NCBI GenBank assembly: GCA_013398055.1
Contig: VZRS01005617.1
Location: forward strand, 63,733-127,732
Direction: 5' to 3'
Length of the DNA stretch: 64,000 nucleotides
DNA from: Ifrita kowaldi
Taxonomy: Eukaryota > Chordata > Aves > Passeriformes > Cinclosomatidae
Each line of letters starts with the position of its first letter. Positions within the stretch are counted from its first letter, which is position 1. Made by a program: the position numbers and the translations under genes. The notes below the pieces were generated by a model. The model was not told where the DNA came from. It did not search any database and worked only from the letters and a program-made list of their open reading frames with translations. Shown here one piece after another: positions 15,156 through 27,330 of the stretch.

Positions 15156-15285
15156 AATAGAATCCCAGAATGATTTAAGTTGGAAGGGCCCTTCAAGGTC
15201 ATCAAGTCCCAAAGCCCCAGCCCAGGCAGGGATGTCACCCACCAGACCAGGTTGCTCAGGATCCCATCTAAGCTGGCCTTATCTG
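15156..15285 (-). mobile_element. CR1 LINE 3' fragment
   Basis: It starts with tagaatcccagaatgattta and then ttggaagggcccttcaaggt. A later block, accagaccaggttgctcagg, matches the next CR1 3' UTR segment. It is truncated after roughly 130 bp. Confidence 0.8.
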
Positions 15286-16779
15286 GTAATCAGGCCTGAA
15301 TTACTATCAGTTGTGATTGTCCAACATCCATGAGCCGTGTTAGTGCCTGAGAATCTCACCATGGAATTTATCAGAGGAGGAGCTGTAAGGAAAGTGCAAC
15401 TTGTTTTTTTTTTTTGCATCCCAAGCACTGAAACAGCCACATGGCCTGAGAGAGTTAATCACATCCCTAATCAAAAGAGAGAACATAATTACCTGCTTAA
15501 TATACTTCCAATGCATATTTGTAAAGCCACAAGAAAGTGGCTTCTTTATAAAATATAATCTGACCTGTCACTTGATGGTCTTTCAGCAAAAAAGGTGGAG
15601 GGGCTTTTGCCATGTCCATGGAAAATATTTAATATTTGGTGTTTTCAGCTTCCCCCCAATTTACTTAGCATGTGTTACTCCATTATGATTTAATTTGGAC
15701 AAGAAAACTGCATGGCTGCTCAAGCAGTAAATTTAAAGTGTAAATGGATTCTTGGCTGCCGATGGCCCAGTTTCTGCTTCTGTTTCCATAGAAACCCATG
15801 TAGGAGTGGCAAGGAGGCATCACTTAAAATATGAACTTAAGGGTTTACTTCTCCCTTTTTCCTCCCTCTCATCTCCAAGCAAATGGGAGGTAGTTTAAAT
15901 TTTCAGCCCCTTCTTTCTCACCCTTTGATTTTACTCCTGGAAGCATCTGAAGCAAAAATCCCACTGGCCAGCAATTTCCTCTGCTCAGTTACAGATTCCG
16001 GGCTGCAGGAAGAGTGTACTTGGAACAGGAGGAGGAATGCCACACTCACACACACCTCACACATGTTTGGGACCGTGCCACAAACTGTTTCTGTCCAGAG
16101 AAACTCATACTGATGAAGGGATGTAAATATAGAAGGTGGAAAAATCATCTTTAAAATGAGATGCACAACACCAAGCCTGCATAGGAGGAAACTGTGACTC
16201 CTCAGGTTGGATACTACACGCAGCCAAATTCTCCTGCTAGGTTAATAATAATCCTCTCATTTATTAACCATCACTCTCTCAAAATCTTCAACTCAAGGTT
16301 CAATTTATGAGTATCTATGATGAGACCCAAGTGCAGTGTATTTCCTATAGTAATATGTCCTATAACCAAAAAATCACTTCACCAACATAAAAATTTAGTG
16401 AGTTTGTTCATCAGAAACGGTTAAAGCCCTCAGATGTGGCAAAGCAATTCTTTAAAGGAGTGATAGAGACAAATGGGACCTGAACCAAGATTTCATGTAA
16501 AGTACAAGACAAAGATACAGAGACAGGCAGAGTGTCTCAATCCCACTCCTGGCCTTATTTAATTGCCAGCAAGATCCAGTGCACACATTCTGAGCCTACT
16601 TTGGGCACTTCTGCAGCACTGAACCTGTTCAGGCTCTTGCAGAAATGAGCTCCACATCACACAAGCAAACAAGCAAACCCCACCTCCCCTGAAGGAAAGC
16701 AGCCAGGTGGGGAAACAGAGGAGGAACCAGTGAAGGAGTGAAGGCCACTATCCACTCGTCCTCCTCAGCAGGGTCCTTT

Positions 16780-16820
16780 CCTTAAACACATTTTTTTCCT
16801 ACTCCTTAAACACATTTTTG
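16780..16820. repeat. Tandem duplication, period about 24 nt
   Basis: The block ccttaaacacattttt occurs twice, separated by ttcctact. Confidence 0.8.
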
Positions 16821-19800
16821 TTCTAACACAGTAACCTACTCAAATATAAAATCCATGGGGGTTTGCAAACTTTCCTTCCGAAAATGGGGGAACTCAGTCA
16901 CAGTGCAGGAACCCCTCTTCACTTTTACTCTGTAGCAGATGTCTGGAGTCTGAGCGAGTTATCTTCCACAAAAAACCCCTGCAAATAAAAACCTTATCTT
17001 TTCCTGCTGGCGTTCTCTGGTGGGCAACAAGGGCAGAATCCTTCTTCTCCCAGCATCAAAAAAAGAAATAAAGAAAGTGCCTACAAAGGGGGCATAATTT
17101 CAGAAGCTCATTAAGCTTGCTCTCCAGAACACACAGGCCTTGTTATCATCAAACTCGCTGCCACATGGTAAAAAAAGCAATTTGAAAAGGAAATAAATAA
17201 ACAAAATGTAAATTTTCCTTCCACGATCCACATTGTTCTTGAAGTCTGATGTTCCTGTTAGACATGTGTTTGCAAAGGAGGAATTATGTTTATGGCTCTA
17301 AGCAGAGCCGTTGCTTAGACTTTGCCTGTCCATTAAAAAAAAAAAGACAGAAACAAACCTTAGTTGCATTTCTCAATATTACATAGGTTTGTGTTGCAAT
17401 GACATAATATTTTTTGATTCACAGAATCATTTTATCATAAAACAGCCCAACTGTTCAGCTGAGAGCAGGATTTCCAACTATGTTTTGCCTGAGAATTCCA
17501 AGACACCTAAATCTTGTGCAGACGTCTAAGGGTAGGGACGCATTTATAAACTGCCTTTGGATATTTATTTTTATTTATGCAGTGCCTGTGGTACTTCACA
17601 ATTAAAGGAAGTGGGGCATCCAAACCTATTGGGGTATGAGGGAATAATTATGCATCCGAATATAAGGAAACCAATTAAGCAGCAAGCGTCCTTCAACCCC
17701 TAATGCTTCCAGACAAACAGGCTTCTTCCATATTTGTGCAGCACAAATGAGGCAAACAATCCTTTGGCAAAATCCTTGGGATGCCATGGCCTACAATGCA
17801 GCTCAAGCCAGTAAAACCTGACTGTTCAACATAGAAGGCACTTTCTAAAATATTTGCTAACCTCCAGGTGCTACTTGTTGGTTCTTCTGCTGTTCAGCTA
17901 TAAGATAATGACTGTGACGAGTGTTTTTTCTTACATCACTAGTCCTAAAAACCAGAGAATGGTACAAATCCCTTCCAGTTGAATCCATGCTGATCGCAGT
18001 GAAGGCTTTGCTGTACCTGTGTACAAGCACAGTGAATTTTCTGGTGGCACCTCTAAGGCTCAGGAGGATTAAAAGGATGATTGCTGCTTTTGGAAGTAAC
18101 ATTTTCCTTGACTCCTGTGTGTGACAGAGGGAAAAATGTCCTCTGATTAAAAAGCCACTCTCCACCTGAGATCTAAATCTGAAGGATTTTAAATCTCACC
18201 CATCAGCAATTTGCAACTCCATCCAAAGGTCAAATGATAAAGCAGAACATTTAATATATCTGAAGAAAATGCAGTAGTAGGGTATTTATTATCTAATATA
18301 TCTGTCCTACACATTTATTAAAGTGAATTCCACCAGTTTACAAGCTGGCTCCTACATGAAACTATGCTGAACACCTCACACTGATCACTGAAATCAGGGA
18401 TTTTTTTGCTAAAAATACATCAGTGGATGTAATAAAATGACAATTATAATTTTGGTGCTCTTGCACAAAGGTTATGACTCATTCATTAAAATATTTAAAT
18501 TAGCAAGCCTACTGCTAGCTAAGATGGCAGATGCTAACACAGCCAAAGACTCAACACTCTGCATTATGTATGACTAACAAATCTTTGTGTAGAATGATGT
18601 GTAAATATTTCATACCGAGCAAATAGGCTTTGTGGAAAGTAGCATGATCTGAAACACACACACAGATCACATCCCAAGTGTATTCAAAATACCCCTGATT
18701 AAGTCACACAAGCAGAGAAGAACCAGCTCACACACGCTGAGTTCAATTCACCATAAATCAGGATTTTTGTCATCCACCGGGGCTGGAAACTGAGCTTTCC
18801 TAGTGAAATCCCTGTTTGCATCTCAGATTTTGAATCTCTACCGCCTGTTTGCCTTCTGAAAAAATACCAAAAAGTACAAGATGACCAAAAAATCATCTAA
18901 GAACTTTACAAACTCTTAGTAATGCGGGTATAAGCCAACAGGGTATGATCATAGTCCAGATACAAGCAGAGCTTCTGATAATTCATCATTTATTTATAAA
19001 CTCGATGGTATGAAAATACAGACTGCTTCATATGAGACCTTCAAATTTACCACTTGGTTGTTGCACTTTTAAGCTTTTCCTGCCCTCATCCTTTCCACAC
19101 AAAAAGCATTTTGAGTTCAGGGAAGGCTTTCCTGCTTTCCTGTGCGCTCCAGTTCACTCTCCATTACTTCCTGCACAGAGATAGAAACACGAACCTCTGT
19201 TAAACCTACCAGAACAGCAGCATGGAGCAGACTCGAATCTACCATTTATTTACCACTGAGCTGCACTTTCCCTAAAAATTCTTCCACCATCCCCTAATTT
19301 CTAGTTTAATTTTGCGTGTGTTGCATTACAGGGTTCACAGCGCCAGCGCCGCGTCAGCAGAGCCCCTTCAGCAGCGAGATAGGAAATGCTGATAAGGGGA
19401 GCTTTTCTGCTGGCTCTGGAGCATCATCTCTGAGCAAACAGCTCCAACTCACTGAGCAAACAAAAGCTCCTTCACGTCAGCAAAGTGGCAACAGCACTGA
19501 AAATGTGGCCACGGTAGCAATGTCAAGCGAGGGGCAGAACTGTCCCTGCCTGGCCGCTGTGACCAGAGCACGAAGATGCTGCAGGACAGAGGAGGAGAAT
19601 ACTGAATTTATTCTGTGGGACACCTTCAGCATCACAGCAGGCACAGGAGCAGGAGCATCACGCCAGCAGCAGGAGTTTTCTAGTCAAATGGGAGGCTCAT
19701 CCAATTAATTAGTGCTGGTGTTTCTACAGCAAACACGGCTTGGAGCTCAATCTGATGGCACAGTGATGATTTCACAAATGTCTTCGATGTGTGGAAGAAG

Positions 19801-22800
19801 AATCTGGGGTTCTAACAAGACCCCATGAACAATCCAAGCCTCAGCCACTTGGGAATGCTGTTTATTCCAAAAACAAGTTCTTAATTTCTATCTTTTAAAC
19901 TGCTACAGTAGCCCCTGGACTAAAGCAAAAAGCCCTGCAGGCTTTTCCACTGACGTGCAGAAGTGGCATCATCCATTAACAGAAGTGCATTTTGTTAATG
20001 TCCCCTACCTCTCCATTTCCCATAAAATGGCAAAAAATTGTGAGAAACAAAATTAATATTGAATTCCTCATGAAAAGATCACGAAAATATGTTAAAATGT
20101 TGACTGATATTTAATGGCAACTCCAGGACTCAAGGAAATGTCTGTAAGGCCCTTTTCTAGAAAAAAGAGTCATTCTGGAAATACCTGTTTAAACTTTTTT
20201 TCCCACTTTTCTATCAGGATACAGGTACTTGGACTTGTAGATTCGGTTCTAGAGAAAAAGCTTTCTGTTCCTGCGAAATGATTTAAGTCAGGCTGCTTGG
20301 TAATAGGAGGAATAGAGCTCTTAACTTCAAAATCAAGGCTGTAATATTCCAGAGAAGTCGCATGAAATTAGGCAGCTGAGTGGAACTACTGCCACAGTAG
20401 CAGTCAGGTTCCAAGAAATGGATATTAGAAGTAAGCATTTCATTGTCAGCTTCAGCTTTGGGAAATCTGAAGTACTTGACACATGAGGGAATGTTTGATT
20501 CTTTTTCCTAGATTAGAAACTTGCTTTAGGGATGGTCTGTATGTTCCTCTGTGGTTCCATGCCTGGTTTTTATCAATAAAATCACTACAAAACCCACCTT
20601 CAGCTTAACACTTATCCCCAAAGAAAGAAAAAGCCTGATTTATTTCATACAGCAGTGAAGAAACTTGTCCCAGATGCCTCTGTTTCCTCCATCCTTCCCT
20701 TTTTGCAGCAAATATCTCACTCCAGGACGCAGAGACAGGTTGTTTTCTCTAAACACTTGGCAAAGTGTTAGAAAAGACAAGCCCCCTGAACACAGACCAC
20801 AGCTGCCTCAGGGAACAGTTAAACCAACCCAAAAAATGCAGCAGTGAAATTGAAACCTGCCTCTGAGTGCTGGAAGTAAAAGCTGCCAGTTTAAGGTTCC
20901 AATACAGTTCCTCTCCCTACAGAAAAATACGAGGCTCAAAAGCTGCAATGAAACAAATCCCCACAGCTTCAACACAGCAAAGAAATGAACAGCTCCCCAA
21001 AGCCCAGCTCCAGACCAATGTCCTGCCCTTCCCTGTTGCTGCTGTGTAAGGTGATGCATGGGACCTGAAGATGCCAATCCTAAAAATTCTGCTCTTGCTG
21101 AAATGTTTCGTTTCCTTACAAAGCAGAGCTGGTCTTCCCACCCAGTGAAAGAGACGTTTCCAAGTCACGAGTAAAATAAATCTTCCCCAAAATGAAATAA
21201 TTTTGCAGCCTCTACAGCACATCCCTGACCTGCACAGGATCTATTACAAGAAATACCACCCTAGATTGTCTAGATAACATAAACCAGGTATCAAGATGAT
21301 CACCAGCAGTGCAGGTGAGGGAAGAGTAGATGCTGCCAGGGTTATTTTCTCGTGTTCAAGATGTATTCAATCATTTGTATTTTGTTGTCTAAATTAAGGC
21401 CTTTGCACGTTCCGTGTGGAAAACAAGGGGTTTTTTATAAGGAATGGCAACATAAACATTCTAAAACCTCCACATGCAAAGCACTCTGTGCATGAGCAGA
21501 ATGTAAAACCTTCCCCAAAAGCAGCACATCAGCAATAAAATTACAGAGCAACCTCTTTTTCAAAATTCTCTTAGTCAGTTACAGATAACCATGGAAAGGT
21601 CTAGCTTTTTAGAAATGCAATGAGTAGAAAACACAATACTCATAAAATTAGTGGTAAAATGGAGCAGCTCCCATCCAACTCTAGCAAGCTCTTCAGGTTA
21701 ACTGTGGCAGCCATAAAGCCTACCAGCTTTGAAGACAGCTTTCCCTTTCAGCTCGTTTGATAAAGATGTGGCAGATCAAAGGTCTCCCCTGTGAATATCC
21801 ACATCCAGGATCTCCACTGTGTGCCACACCTACAATGAAAACACACTCTGGAAACAATAATAATTTATTTGCTGTTAACTTCAGCTTTAGGTCAGGCATT
21901 TGTATGGTGAATTACTATTAATTTCTTCCATTATGTTCCATCATTTAATCAAGGTTCACTGCTGCTGCACGGGCATTTAGAGAGTATTCAGAAAACACTA
22001 GAAGTGGGAGTAAAGAGACAAAAATCTGCGTTGCTATAGCTAAAATATGTGCAGTCTAGAACCACCTCCACTAGGTACCATCCTACTCCTCCAAACTGGG
22101 AATATTCAAAGTGTCTTCTCACGCTGCCAAGCTGCACATTCCAATCCCCAGCAAGACTTGAAAGGCAGGTCCACAGGGTCAGTTCCTTCCATCCCCAGCT
22201 AGTCACTATCAACAATTTCAGCCACTATCTGCATCTCCCCACATTTAAAACGTTTAAAACTCTACTATAAACTGCTGCTGAGACTTGCTTAAGGATCAAG
22301 TCAACCAAGCTTGCTAAACATATGCAAGTCTTCAATGGACATATGGTTAGTTCAGAAATGCAGCTGAGGCTGTGCTTCCATACACCATCATCTCTAGAAA
22401 GCCCTGACAAAAATGAAGCACCCAGTGACATTTCTGCTTAGGCACAGGTAGAACTAGAGAGCAGAAGAACACAATCATCACCTTTTTAACTGTAAAATAG
22501 TAACATGAGCACAAATTATCGTCAGTATCAGAGGGCTAAAATGCTATTTACACCCTGGAAATGGGAATGGAAGCAAACTGGGAGGGCTGTTAAGTAGACT
22601 CAGATTCTTAGCCCTCAAACATTACTAGATCCTACCAGCTGTCTCAAGGAACATGTACGTTCTCTCCTGGAAATTTGACATCCTGGAGATTGGGATGCTG
22701 TCAGACCACAATCAAAAAGCAAAAATGCCTTCCCACAGTTCTAGGAGAATATAAACCCTGCAATTTCTATTGTCTAAAAAATGTTTTGCTTTCTCTGATA

Positions 22801-22882
22801 TATATGTATGCACACATGTAGACAGGAGTGTACCTACAGACCTATATAAATTATGTTTACACCCAAATAAATAAATCTCTTG

Positions 22883-22902
22883 GTCTGTCTGTCTGTCTGT
22901 CT
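22883..22902. repeat. (GTCT)5 microsatellite
   Basis: Five GTCT units inside a wider low-complexity stretch rich in TATA, ATAAA and ATCC words (about 22798-22925). Confidence 0.9.
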
Positions 22903-24600
22903 ATCAACCCATCCATATTCTATCAAACCTCTCTAGGCAGGAAAGCACAGAAGAAATGCATTTAAAAGCTTGATATACTACAGTGACAGGGAAAAAATTC
23001 AGTGTTCTTCCCACCAGGTAGTGAATTAAATGCAAGAATCACAATAGAATTCTAATGTTAAAAATAGAATCCAGAAGACTTTCCCTCCTCCTGCCAAACA
23101 AGCCAGTGAAAACAAACGAGCTACCCCCAAATCACAGCTTGGGACATGCAAGATTTAACATTATATGATTATTTTTTTGGTGCAGAGAAACCTAAAAAAC
23201 CTAACATTTCTTTTTCTGGAAATAGAAACTCTTTTGTCACCCGTGTTTTAAATGTGACATATTTTGAAGGGCTGTTATTCCTTAAATAAAGACAGCCTAA
23301 AATAATGTCAAAACCAGGGGCTAACAACTATGGAAATCACAAGTTAAAATTGCTTGTACATGTGTAATTTTCTAAGGGTTTTACCTTCCATTTCTACCTC
23401 ATGGGTGTTCTCATTAGGTTGGGATAAGGTCACAGTCAATACCCAGGGAAAGAACTGCATTCACACCAAAGGTGGGAAATTATTCCTTTTTGTGTTATGT
23501 GCTGGATGTGGATAAGGGAAATCACATTAAATCCCAAAGTTAAATAATGTGTTTTTAGGCCAGTACAAGACATTGGGTAGAAGTCAAGATCTTTACGAAT
23601 AAATCTCATTCCAGGCATAGATGGCAGCTCACAGTAGTATCTATAGAAACAAGTTACAATTTGTATTTCCTTAACCACCTACTTAATTAAGTTCTTCATG
23701 TCTGAATGCAGCAAAAGGCTGCCTTTATATTCTTTGAACTTTATTTTTGTGTGCTTGTGCACTGTAAATTCATAATCATAAAGATGAGGAGAACAGGCAG
23801 CATAGCAAAGAATAATTTGTCAGTTTTGTACACTTTTGTATGGAGCAGTAATAACAGCCACACAAAAAGGTGAAATCCCCTGTTTAGGTTTGAGTCAATG
23901 CCATACTGATGGATTCAGCACTCTGGAAAGCCACTGCTGTCCTCTGAAAATGACCTAAAAAGCTTAATTGAACAGTAACAGATATAGCCAGTTGTTCTGT
24001 TTCATAACTTAATAGAATAAGGGAAAACATCAGCATAAATGGCACAGCATTCCAGTTTGGGGGAAGAAAAGGGAAAGAGTTCAGCAGCCTGAAGGTAAGT
24101 CAGTGTCTCTCAGGAGACTGTGGTCTACCTGCTTGAGCTAAAAATGAGTTAGCAAGATTTATAGAAATCACCATGGAGAGCCAGAGCTCCATCCCATCTT
24201 CCCTGAACTTGGTCTTCCCTCTTCTCTCAGTCTAGAGTCACTGATTGTCCCACAAGTTGTATTTAAACAGGTTTTGAGATGGACCTGTCCCCTTTTACCT
24301 CTTCCAAGCTTGTGATTCCGGCCTCTGGAGTGATCTGAGGCCTCCTATGATGTGGATAAGTGGATTTAAGCCAGCACAACAACAAAACTGGAGCCTGCAG
24401 AGCACATGGTTCCCAGGTTACAGAGCCCATACATCCCAGAGCTGTCCTGCCACGTGCTCGCTGCCACCTGTGCTGCTTCCAGCAAGGCCCCAACCCACGT
24501 TATCTGCACCATGAGGAACCCAGGGACTCTGATGTTCTGCATTCCAGAAAAAACCAAACAAACCGACTCTCTTAATTCCAGATCTTTTAGTTAAAGCATT

Positions 24601-24690
24601 TGGAATCACGGAATGGATGGGGTTGGAAGGGACCCTCAAGACCATCATGTCCCAACCCTTTGAGGATGTTCAGAGTTGAAGTCCAACAAG
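24601..24690 (-). mobile_element. CR1 LINE 3' fragment
   Basis: The typical block tggaatcacggaatggatgg is followed by ggttggaagggaccctcaag and tcccaaccctt. About 90 bp are recognisable. Confidence 0.8.
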
Positions 24691-25089
24691 GCTCAAAGCT
24701 TTTGCGATATTAAAACCGGGGGGAGAATTCAGGCCTGGTTTGAGAAGCTGAAGTGAACCTGAGGATTTTACTTAGCCTTAGTCACTGTGAGTGAGATCAA
24801 CAGCAGATCAATGCACGAGGCTTCTTGTGAGTGCAAATGTCAGCACGAGCTGACACTGCAGCTGCCCCTTCTTTAAGTGGTCTCCAGCCACACACAGGCA
24901 GGGAGAGGGAAAATTCTCCAGCCAAAGAGCAAAGAGAACAGCCAGAGGTAAGGGAGCAATCCTGTGCTATTCCTCCCTTTTCATCTCTTTTGGAGGGCAG
25001 TGATCCGGCGTTGGTGTCCTTCCAAAGGCACGCATGATTAAAGCCATGGCACTTTCAGTAGCTGGGCTGCACGTTGCAGTATAAGCACA

Positions 25090-25107
25090 ACATTCCCTTG
25101 GGAATGT
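25090..25107. repeat. 8-bp inverted repeat with a 2-nt spacer
   Basis: acattcccttgggaatgt is a perfect inverted repeat around TT. The arms contain CATTCC and GGAATG, the core recognised by TEAD factors. Any binding is conjecture. Confidence 0.6.
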
Positions 25108-25884
25108 CATCCTGCCCACGTGCAAATTGAAAGGGAAAAAAAAAAAAACAGGAGACTTTTTTTTTCCTCCAAGTCTGAAAATTATCTGAAAACTATTGTG
25201 GTTTTAGACTTTGGCTGCTATAATTTAAAAAATATTAATTAAAGAAAAGGCAGAAGTTTAGAGAGAATTCTTCCAATTAGCCAGCAGGACTCCACATTTG
25301 TGTTCTAAGGAAACAGAAGGGTCTGTGGTTTGGGATTTTTTTAAATATGAAAAACCACAGCTCTTGTGTTAAGATTTTTATTACATTCCTGAGCCCAGGA
25401 CTCACTTGAGAACTAAAGAAAAACTTGTGCCTACTGAGGCCATCGACGTCGTCCTGAAGGCCCAGGACATCTTTCCATTAGAGCCTGAGCACTGTCCTTC
25501 AGGCGAGCAGTTAGTCCTGAGAGCTTTAAAGGGATATTTCTGCTCAGGTATCAGCAATTCATCAGCTATTCTGTTTGGAATAATTATTTGCTATCACTTT
25601 GCCTATTTACAAAAGCAATGAGTTAAGCTGTATTTCCTGGGAACGCAGCAGAAACAAACAGCAGGAAGTTTCCACACTCAAAAATCCCTGACTGTGCCAC
25701 AATTCTGAAAAATGATATTTTAATCTGCACAAGCAGAGAAAAACCTAAACAGGGCCCAACAACAGCTGTCTCCAAATATTCTGGCCCCACTGACCTCCTG
25801 CCTTGCCATTGTGCCCCTTTCATTTTCTGCTGCCATGTGCCACTCCTCTGCTATTTTCACTTCAGAGCTGAGCTATGAATCTTT

Positions 25885-25910
25885 GGGGGGGGGGGGGGGA
25901 AAAAAAAAAA
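25885..25910. repeat. G15A11 homopolymer pair
   Basis: Fifteen G are followed directly by eleven A, at the edge of the 25929 assembly gap. Confidence 0.95.
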
Positions 25911-25928
25911 TCCAATACTAATCTGTAT

Positions 25929-26194
25929 NNNNNNNNNNNNNNNNNNNNNNNNNNNNNNNNNNNNNNNNNNNNNNNNNNNNNNNNNNNNNNNNNNNNNNNN
26001 NNNNNNNNNNNNNNNNNNNNNNNNNNNNNNNNNNNNNNNNNNNNNNNNNNNNNNNNNNNNNNNNNNNNNNNNNNNNNNNNNNNNNNNNNNNNNNNNNNNN
26101 NNNNNNNNNNNNNNNNNNNNNNNNNNNNNNNNNNNNNNNNNNNNNNNNNNNNNNNNNNNNNNNNNNNNNNNNNNNNNNNNNNNNNNNNNNNNNN
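25929..26194. other. Assembly gap (266 N)
   Basis: A run of N directly after a G15A11 tract at 25885-25910. The homopolymers probably caused the gap, and its length is likely an estimate. Long ORFs drawn through it are not meaningful. Confidence 1.
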
Positions 26195-26819
26195 ATTTAT
26201 AACTCCGTACTTAATTGTTCTTTTAAGAAATATTGTATCAGAACTGCTGAGCTGGGGGGGTGGGACGAGCTCTCTATCCAACAAGAGCTGTTTTCCCCCT
26301 TTACACCTTCATTGTTACTCTTGCCGTGACCGCCTGGGGGTATCTTCCCTGAGAAAAGAGACTCAATTGCTTCTTCCACTGAGCCTGAAAGAAGGAAACT
26401 GGCACAACTCTAAAATCTCTTTCAGAATTCTCTTCAGGACCCTGGTCTATACTGGCAGGAATTACTGTCTTTCAAAAAAGAATTTCAGAAATAACATCCC
26501 TGATTTGATTTGGCAGGGGAATTACTTTTCAGGGTTAATTACTTTGGCAACAGATTTAAATAGATAACCATCCATTTAGCAGATTTAATGACTAAAAAGA
26601 ACTCTCTTGTTGAAAGATGACAGGGAGGAGTTTGCATTATTGCAGTTCCAAGTATTATCAGTAAGTTAACCTGGAAAATAGCTGGAGCATCTGGGTTGTC
26701 ACTACAGTTAGGCAAAAATTTAAAAAAAAACCTAGAAAAAAGTACAAGGATCACCCAAAACTGATTACAACCGTGAAGGACAGCAAACACTGGGTAAACT
26801 AGTGGCAAACATCACTGAG

Positions 26820-27330
26820 CACAGCAAAAAGAGCTCAGGCACGGGGCAGGGGAGGGCTGGGGCTGGGGAACAGCACGGGGGACATGCTCCAACGCAACCC
26901 AACCACCAAGGACGAGAACAGGGACCCCAGATCTCTCCTGACCCTCTCGTGTGAGATGGGCCTGAGAGACACCTCCCTGCCCCGTTCCCCCTTCTCTCCC
27001 TGCCCAGCTCAGAGTAGCAGCTCAGAGTAGCAGCTCCACGGGTGACCAAGAGCCTGTAACACATCCCAGCCCCCAGCCCGGCTCCGCTGCCGTGTTAAAC
27101 CTCACGGAATACTCTCGGGTTCTCCCAGGGAAACCCACCACAGGAGTATTTTAAGCACACACATCTCGAAAGCTCCAGCTCCGGCTCAGGAGGAGTTCCC
27201 CTGGGGAAGAGGAGGAGAGTGTGCCAAACCCCCCTCACCCTGCCAAGCTGAGGTGCTTTGCTCCCCTCGTGGGGGTTAGGCCTGAGCACTGAGCGAGCAT
27301 CAGCTCCTGGCACAGACACGACCAAGGGAG
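26820..27330. other. GC-rich patch with raised CpG
   Basis: Compared with the AT-rich intron around it, this half-kilobase is clearly GC-rich and holds on the order of fifteen to twenty CpGs. It is weaker than a classical CpG island. The ORFs on its minus strand do not resemble known proteins and carry no convincing splice boundaries. It could be an intragenic promoter or enhancer, or decayed repeat sequence. Confidence 0.5.
27005..27037. repeat. Tandem duplication, period 13 nt
   Basis: The unit agctcagagtagc is repeated twice and starts a third time, inside a GC-rich patch. Confidence 0.85.

Noticed and set aside
17418..17480. Sequence beginning ttcacagaatcattttatca, similar to a CR1 end
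   Set aside because: Only the first dozen bases resemble CR1; the rest does not.
19316..19708. Open frame of 130 codons on the plus strand, rich in Ser, Gln and Gly
   Set aside because: Low-complexity composition, no family resemblance, and no gene context on that strand.
25862..26567. Long ORFs on both strands
   Set aside because: They are open only because they pass through the run of N.
26650..26675. Another Val-Asn after AG on the minus strand
   Set aside because: The following residues do not match SHANK2, and stops or unrelated sequence follow.
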